DNA from: an uncultured Eubacteriales bacterium | Lineage (GTDB): Bacteria > Bacillota > Clostridia > Oscillospirales > Acutalibacteraceae | Reading direction: 5' to 3' | NCBI GenBank assembly: GCA_934486705.1 | Contig: CAKSQS010000020.1 | Coordinates: forward strand, 1 to 38,813 | Length of the DNA: 38,813 nt | Part shown: positions 34,044 through 38,813 of the stretch, one piece after another | Numbering within the stretch: the first letter of the stretch is position 1 | Layout of the letters: each line of letters opens with the position of its first letter | Position numbers and translations under genes: made by a program | Notes under the pieces: generated by a model | What the model was told of the DNA's origin: nothing | Seen by the model: only the letters and a program-made list of their open reading frames with translations | The model's database searches: none

Positions 34044-34801
34044 GCGTTGCCGAAATCAGGAATGTAAAATTCACAAAGGCTATGGGCGGCTACAAGCAGG
34101 AGGAGGTAGACGTTCTTCTTGACAGAATTGAGGCGGACTACATACAGTTTGAGCGCGCCTTTAAGGAATACAAGGCGAAAATCGACTCTATGAATAAGGA
34201 AATAGAGACCCTTAAAAGCTCGCAGAACAGTATTCAGAACGTACTGCTGAGCGCCCAAAAGCTTGCCGACCAGATAGTGGACGAGGCAAAGCAAAAGAGC
34301 GAGGAGATAATAAACAACGCGCAGTCTAATATAGAGGTAATGACCGCGCGCGAAAAGGAGCTTGCCACCGCCTTTGAAATAAAGGCGCAGGAGCGTAAAA
34401 ACAACCTTCAAAAAGAGCTTGACGATATGGTTAAAACCGCGCAGATAAAGGCTGACAGTATGAAAGCCGCCGCAGAGGACAGTGTTGCGCGCCAGCAGCT
34501 GCTTTACGATAAGCTTAAAATGGAAATGTCCGCTTTTAAGGCGGCGCTTTCCGCGAAATATAAAGAGCACCTTGAAATGCTTAAAACCCTGCCCGATACA
34601 GCGCCCATGGACCCCAAAAGAATGGCGGAAGTTGTGGCGGCGGCAGTTGATAAAGCGCCCGCACCCGAAAGCTTTATAAAAGCCGAGGCAAAAGCGGCAG
34701 AGCCTGTAAATGCGGAAGAAAACACGGCGGAAAAGGCTGCGGAAAAGCCCTCGGGCTTTAAGGTTGCCGAGTCTGACGAAAAGGCTGAAACAGAGGAATA
34801 A
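34037..34801 (+). CDS. divIVA: DivIVA-family polar/septal scaffold protein
   Basis: 254-aa coiled-coil protein that gathers at negatively curved membrane (poles, septa). The N-terminal lipid-binding domain has IRNVKFTKAMGGYKQEEVDVL; residues 30-175 are nearly continuous coiled coil with heptads. An Ala/Glu/Pro-rich acidic tail (about 190-254) is probably disordered. AGGAGG lies just before the ATG, which overlaps the ylmH stop by 7 bp. The length is greater than the B. subtilis protein (164 aa) because of the tail. Confidence 0.95.
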   Translation: MLSVAEIRNVKFTKAMGGYKQEEVDVLLDRIEADYIQFERAFKEYKAKIDSMNKEIETLKSSQNSIQNVLLSAQKLADQIVDEAKQKSEEIINNAQSNIEVMTAREKELATAFEIKAQERKNNLQKELDDMVKTAQIKADSMKAAAEDSVARQQLLYDKLKMEMSAFKAALSAKYKEHLEMLKTLPDTAPMDPKRMAEVVAAAVDKAPAPESFIKAEAKAAEPVNAEENTAEKAAEKPSGFKVAESDEKAETEE

Positions 34802-34821
34802 TTTTTCAGGGGGCTGACCTT

Positions 34822-35319
34822 TTGCTTTCTTATATATTAGCTGTAATTTCTGCTGTGCTTTTGCTCGGCGCCGACCAGCTTACCAAATATTTAGTTTCCG
34901 CAGGGTTTGCGCTCGGCGAGCGCCGCGAGTTCTTAAACGGGTTTATAGACCTTACTTATATTCACAACCGCGGCGGCGCATGGGGCTTGCTTTACGGTAA
35001 AACCTATATTTTAATTCCCGTAACCGTTATAGTAATGGCGGTTTGCATAATTCTTTACAAAAAATACGGCAAGAAAAACAAGCTGCTCTTTTGGGCTATT
35101 ATGCTTGTGCTTTCGGGCGGAGCAGGCAATATGATAGACCGCGTATTCAGAGACGGCAACGTTATTGATTTTCTGCATTTTGAGTTTTTCCCGTCGTTCC
35201 CCGTTTTTAATGTCGCCGATTGCGCAATAGTGGTAGGCGCGGGGCTTTTAATACTTTATTTCCTTGTAGATTCGGTTAAGGAATCAAAGCGGAAAAGCGC
35301 GGAAAAAGCCGATGAATAA
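34822..35319 (+). CDS. lspA: Lipoprotein signal peptidase (signal peptidase II)
   Basis: Aspartyl protease of the inner membrane that cleaves lipoprotein signal peptides before the modified Cys, so it would process the lipoprotein encoded at 16337-16918. 165 aa, four membrane segments. The catalytic aspartates are Asp106 in GNMIDRVF and Asp133 in FNVADCAI. HNRGGAWGLL is the usual conserved loop. The start is TTG 34822, 8 nt after CAGGGGG; no in-frame ATG precedes the first helix. The last 8 bp overlap the rluD start. Confidence 0.96.
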   Translation: MLSYILAVISAVLLLGADQLTKYLVSAGFALGERREFLNGFIDLTYIHNRGGAWGLLYGKTYILIPVTVIVMAVCIILYKKYGKKNKLLFWAIMLVLSGGAGNMIDRVFRDGNVIDFLHFEFFPSFPVFNVADCAIVVGAGLLILYFLVDSVKESKRKSAEKADE

Positions 35320-36223
35320 AATAACCGAAACGGTCGGCGCAGATAATACGTCCACAAGAATTGACGTTTTTACTTCCGAAATCGCCGATATAACGCGCTC
35401 GCGCGCCGCAGCGCTTATAGCGGACGGATGTGTGACGATAAACGGCAGAATAGCCGCTAAAAGCGATAAGGTAAAGGCGGGGGATACCGTTACCGTAACA
35501 GTGCCCGAGCCCGCCGCTTACGACATAACGCCCGAAAATATACCGCTTGATATAGTTTACGAGGACGGCGACCTGCTTGTGGTAAATAAGCCCAAGGGCA
35601 TGGTGGTGCACCCCGCCGCGGGGAATTACGGCGGTACGCTTGTAAACGCGCTTATGTTTCACTGCGGGAGCTCGCTTTCGGGAATAAACGGCGTTATGCG
35701 CCCGGGAATAGTGCATAGGATAGATAAAAACACAAGCGGGCTTTTAATAGTTGCAAAAAACGATTTGGCGCATACCTCCCTTGCCGAGCAGATAAAGGCA
35801 CATTCCTTTACACGGGAATACCACGCGGTGGTTTACGGCGGCTTTCAGGCTGATAGCGGCACGGTGGACGCGCCTATAGGCAGACACCCCGTAAAGCGCA
35901 AGCAAATGGCGGTGGTAGAGGGCGGCAGAAACGCCGTTACGCACTACAGCGTTACAGAACGGTTTGAGGGCTTTACCCACCTAACGCTGCGGCTTGAAAC
36001 GGGCAGGACGCACCAAATCAGGGTGCATATGGCATATATAGGTCACCCTGTGGCGGGGGACGATGTGTACGGACCTAAAAAGGTCATAACCGAGCTTTGC
36101 GGGCAGTGCCTGCACGCGGGCAAAATAGGGTTTGTTCATCCGCGAACAAACGAGTATATGGAATTTACTTCGCCGCTGCCCGAGTATTTTACACACTTTT
36201 TAAATAAATTAAAGCCGCTGTAA
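35312..36223 (+). CDS. rluD: RluD-type rRNA pseudouridine synthase
   Basis: 303-aa RluA-family pseudouridine synthase; relatives modify U1911/1915/1917 of 23S rRNA helix 69, and the Gram-positive member beside lspA is ylyB. It has an N-terminal S4 domain (about 15-70) and the catalytic domain with IVHRIDKNTSGLL (catalytic Asp138; usual HRLDKDTSG). RTHQIRVHMAYIGHPVAGDDVYG is the later family signature. The lspA-rluD pair overlaps by ATGAATAA, showing translational coupling. Exact target uridines cannot be told from sequence. Confidence 0.92.
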   Translation: MNKITETVGADNTSTRIDVFTSEIADITRSRAAALIADGCVTINGRIAAKSDKVKAGDTVTVTVPEPAAYDITPENIPLDIVYEDGDLLVVNKPKGMVVHPAAGNYGGTLVNALMFHCGSSLSGINGVMRPGIVHRIDKNTSGLLIVAKNDLAHTSLAEQIKAHSFTREYHAVVYGGFQADSGTVDAPIGRHPVKRKQMAVVEGGRNAVTHYSVTERFEGFTHLTLRLETGRTHQIRVHMAYIGHPVAGDDVYGPKKVITELCGQCLHAGKIGFVHPRTNEYMEFTSPLPEYFTHFLNKLKPL

Positions 36224-36270
36224 ATTGATTTAATTCGGAATGCGGAATTACAAAATCAGGAGTATAATAA

Positions 36271-37110
36271 ATGGGTCTTTTTTCCGATTGCCTTTTCGGG
36301 TGCGATATTGACGGAACGCTGCTTGCAAACGGCTTTATAAATCCGCGCAATATTGAAAAAATAGAGTATTTTATAAGCGAGGGCGGGCATTTTTCGCTTT
36401 CCACCGGCAGAACGGTGGGGGCGGTGAGTCCCGTGCTTGAGAAAATCAAGAATATTTCACCCTCGGTTGTGGCAAACGGCTGTATGATATACGATTTTCA
36501 AAACGAAAAGGTTTTGGACGAGCTGTTTTTGGAAAAAAGCGATTACCGCGTTGCAAAGGCGGTGCTTGATACGGGTCTGCCCGTGGGAATTGAGGCGCAC
36601 AGCGGCGCGGATATTCTTACAATACGCGAGACAGAGGAAACTAAAGTTCACCAGGAATACGAGCGGCTTAAAAGCCGTAACGTCTCATTTGAAGAGGCGG
36701 CTGAGTACAATTGGAACAAGGTGGTTTATCTTTTCAGTGACCTTGAAACTTTGGAAAAGGTTAAAAGGCTTATATCCACGCTCTGCGCGGGTTCTGAATT
36801 TTCCGATACCTCTGCGGTGATTGCGGGTAAAAAGAGGAATTATTACGAGCAGTTCCCTGCGGGTGTTTCAAAGGCTGCGGGGCTTTTAAAGCTTTCAGGA
36901 ATTTTAGGCATTAAAAAAGGCGGCATTTTTGCAATGGGGGATTATTACAACGACCTTGAAATGATAAAATGCGCCGATATTTCCGCCGTGCCGCAGGATA
37001 CGCCCGACGATATAAAGGCATATGCCGATTTTACGGCGGGCAGCTGCGAAAACGGAGCGGTTGCCGATTTTATAGATTATTTAACAGAAATTAAGTCCGA
37101 TAGGGTTTAA
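36271..37110 (+). CDS. Cof-type HAD-family hydrolase
   Basis: 279-aa haloacid dehalogenase-like phosphatase with a class IIB cap. Motif I is FGCDIDGTLL (nucleophile Asp and second Asp), motif II STGRT, motif III Lys around KAAGLLKL and motif IV MGDYYNDLEMI. Such proteins hydrolyse sugar phosphates, nucleotides or flavin precursors; the substrate here is unknown. ATG with AGGAG 8 nt upstream, 47 bp after rluD and 26 bp before the transketolase pair, which hints at sugar-phosphate metabolism but does not prove it. Confidence 0.88.
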   Translation: MGLFSDCLFGCDIDGTLLANGFINPRNIEKIEYFISEGGHFSLSTGRTVGAVSPVLEKIKNISPSVVANGCMIYDFQNEKVLDELFLEKSDYRVAKAVLDTGLPVGIEAHSGADILTIRETEETKVHQEYERLKSRNVSFEEAAEYNWNKVVYLFSDLETLEKVKRLISTLCAGSEFSDTSAVIAGKKRNYYEQFPAGVSKAAGLLKLSGILGIKKGGIFAMGDYYNDLEMIKCADISAVPQDTPDDIKAYADFTAGSCENGAVADFIDYLTEIKSDRV

Positions 37111-37136
37111 TATATTATTCGGAAAGGAATGATTTG

Positions 37137-37973
37137 ATGGACGCTGCCGAAAAAAAACAACTTGAAATAACGGCGTGCAAGGTCAGAATGGGTATTATTG
37201 AGGGGGTGCACAGTGCTAAATCGGGTCACCCGGGCGGTTCGCTCTCGTGTGCCGATATACTCACATATCTTTATTTTAGGCATATGAATATAGACCCCGC
37301 TAACCCGAAAAAAGCCGACAGAGATCGCTTTGTGTTATCAAAGGGTCACGCTGCGCCCGCGCTTTATGCAACACTTGCAAACCGCGGCTATTTTGACGTA
37401 TCGCTGCTTAAAACACTGCGTCAAATAGGCAGTATTTTACAGGGTCACCCCGATATGAAGCATATACCGGGCGTTGATATGTCCACAGGCTCTCTCGGTC
37501 AGGGCATTTCCGCAGCGGTGGGAATGGCGCTTTCCGCCAAGCACTTCGGGGATAGCTTTAAGGTTTACGCCGTTTTGGGCGACGGCGAAATTGAGGAAGG
37601 TCAGGTTTGGGAGGCGGCTATGTTCGCAGGCAATAAGGGACTTTCCAACCTTACCGCATTTGTTGATTACAACAATTTGCAGATAGACGGAACTATTGAA
37701 GAGGTAAACTCGGCAGCCCCCATAGATAAGAAATTCGAGGCGTTCGGTTGGCACGTTATCACTATTGACGGCCATAGCTTTGAAGAAATTGAGAACGCCC
37801 TGAAAGAGGCTGAAACGGTGGACAAGCCGGTTGCAATAATCGCAAAGACCGTAAAGGGCAAGGGCGTTTCATTTATGGAAAACGCAGTAGGCTGGCACGG
37901 CTCTGCCCCGAATGACGAGCAGTATGAGCAGGCAATGACAGAGCTTAACGCGGCGCTCGCCGCTCTGAATTGA
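37137..37973 (+). CDS. Transketolase, N-terminal subunit
   Basis: Thiamine-diphosphate-binding half of a split transketolase, 278 aa, of the non-oxidative pentose phosphate pathway. HSAKSGHPGGSLSCADI, DRFVLSKGHAAPALYA and the ThDP motif starting GDGEIEEGQVWEA with NN about 30 residues later are all present. The split form (two genes) is common in Clostridia. ATG 37137 is preferred over TTG 37134: AAAGGA is 8 nt upstream of the ATG. It is followed after 13 bp by the C-terminal subunit, with which it forms the active enzyme. Confidence 0.95.
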   Translation: MDAAEKKQLEITACKVRMGIIEGVHSAKSGHPGGSLSCADILTYLYFRHMNIDPANPKKADRDRFVLSKGHAAPALYATLANRGYFDVSLLKTLRQIGSILQGHPDMKHIPGVDMSTGSLGQGISAAVGMALSAKHFGDSFKVYAVLGDGEIEEGQVWEAAMFAGNKGLSNLTAFVDYNNLQIDGTIEEVNSAAPIDKKFEAFGWHVITIDGHSFEEIENALKEAETVDKPVAIIAKTVKGKGVSFMENAVGWHGSAPNDEQYEQAMTELNAALAALN

Positions 37974-37986
37974 GGAGGGGAATATA

Positions 37987-38813
37987 ATGGCAGAAATTAA
38001 AAAGGTTGCAACACGCGCAGGCTTCGGCAGCGCTTTGGTGGAACTCGGCGCCGAAAGAGACGATTTTGTGGTTTTGGACGCGGACTTAGCCGCCGCCACA
38101 CAAACGGGTATGTTTAAAAAGGCGTACCCCGAAAGATTTTACGACTGCGGTATTGCCGAGGCTGATATGATAGGCATTGCGGCAGGTATTGCGGCTACGG
38201 GCAAAAAGGTAATTTGCAGCTCGTTTGCAATGTTTGCGGCGGGCAGAGCTTTTGAACAGGTTAGAAACTCGGTAGGCTACCCCCACCTTAACGTTATTAT
38301 AGGCGCAACCCACGCGGGAATTTCCGTCGGTGAGGACGGCGCTACCCACCAGTGCTGCGAGGATATAGCCCTTATGCGCACAATTCCGGGAATGACAATT
38401 ATAAACCCGGCGGACGAAACCGAGGCTAAAAAGGCGGTAAGAGCCGCGCTTGAAATTGACGGCCCTGTTTATATGCGCTTCGGCAGACTTGCCGTTCCGG
38501 TTATATTTGACGACGATTATAAATTCGAGGTCGGCAAGGGTGTAGAACTGCGCGAGGGTAACGATGTTACAATAGTTGCCACGGGTCTTTTGGTAAACGA
38601 GGCGCTTGAGGCTCATGAGCTGCTTAAAAACGAGGGAATAAACGCGCGCGTTATAAACATTCATACAATAAAGCCGCTTGATAACGATATTATTTTAAAG
38701 GCGGCAAAGGAAACGGGCGCTGTTGTTACCGCAGAGGAGCATTCGGTTATAGGCGGGCTCGGCAGCGCTGTTTCGGAGCTGCTTTCCGAAAATTACCCCG
38801 TTCCGGTGCTGAA
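37987..38813 (+). CDS. Transketolase, C-terminal subunit (partial, runs past window end)
   Basis: 275 codons are visible; the last part lies outside the window. It contains the pyrimidine-binding domain with the catalytic Glu in GIAEADMIGIAAG, ATHAGISVGEDGATHQ for substrate binding, and the start of the C-terminal transketolase domain (VTIVATGLLVNEAL; EEHSVIGGLGSA). The ATG at 37987 has GGAGGGG 5-8 nt upstream. It pairs with the N-terminal subunit immediately upstream, with which it would complete the active site. Confidence 0.95.
   Translation, partial: MAEIKKVATRAGFGSALVELGAERDDFVVLDADLAAATQTGMFKKAYPERFYDCGIAEADMIGIAAGIAATGKKVICSSFAMFAAGRAFEQVRNSVGYPHLNVIIGATHAGISVGEDGATHQCCEDIALMRTIPGMTIINPADETEAKKAVRAALEIDGPVYMRFGRLAVPVIFDDDYKFEVGKGVELREGNDVTIVATGLLVNEALEAHELLKNEGINARVINIHTIKPLDNDIILKAAKETGAVVTAEEHSVIGGLGSAVSELLSENYPVPVL

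Noticed and set aside
36230..36258. Inverted TAATTC...GAATTA after rluD as a terminator
   Set aside because: The stem is short with a mismatch and no T-run follows.

Overview
The window reads as chromosomal DNA of an anaerobic, fermentative Gram-positive bacterium of the Clostridia, most likely in or near the Oscillospiraceae/Ruminococcaceae. The grounds are two [FeFe]-hydrogenases, AdhE with a Rex-type operator, a SpoIIE-type phosphatase, the Gram-positive division genes sepF and divIVA, a dockerin-bearing leucine-rich-repeat surface protein, moderate GC, and frequent TTG/GTG starts. No species can be named from sequence alone. No rRNA, tRNA, CRISPR array or intact insertion sequence was seen.

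Layout. (1) 1-8018, minus strand: fermentation and hydrogen block. A thioredoxin-fold [2Fe-2S] ferredoxin, a PAS-containing sensory-type (group C) [FeFe]-hydrogenase, a PP2C/SpoIIE phosphatase and a group B [FeFe]-hydrogenase (cut by the window start) form one operon. Upstream, on the same strand, are adhE and an APH-like kinase. adhE has a near-perfect Rex box over a candidate promoter. (2) 8293-17550, plus strand: an orphan plasmid-type RepA_N protein, a PHP histidinol-phosphatase with a clear promoter, the Mg transporter MgtE, UvrA, a DUF5685 plus cysteine-tailed DnaJ pair, and three small envelope proteins. (3) 17547-18491: a decay zone with the C-terminal half of a LysR regulator abutting the C-terminal end of a flavodoxin, then repeats and palindromes. 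(4) 18492-23213: a 1573-residue secreted LRR/Ig-like/dockerin protein with an AT-rich, internally duplicated LRR core. (5) 23301-30896: miaB, a YlbF/YmcA-family gene, mutS, mutL and miaA (tRNA modification and mismatch repair), with a highly structured spacer between mutS and mutL. (6) 30893-36223: an HlyD-like protein, yggS/ylmE, sepF, ylmH, divIVA, lspA and rluD, the division-associated ylm cluster without ylmG or ileS. (7) 36271-38813: a HAD hydrolase and a split transketolase (the second subunit is cut by the window end).

How the parts work together. The left block joins H2 production (group B hydrogenase), a probable H2/redox sensor (HydS-like) with its likely signalling partner (phosphatase), and the alternative electron sink, ethanol formation by AdhE, which appears to be under NADH/NAD+ control through Rex. 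This suggests coordinated choice between H2 and ethanol as electron sinks. The rest is mainly housekeeping. The accessory features are the RepA_N orphan, the collapsed LysR/flavodoxin locus and the dockerin-LRR protein.
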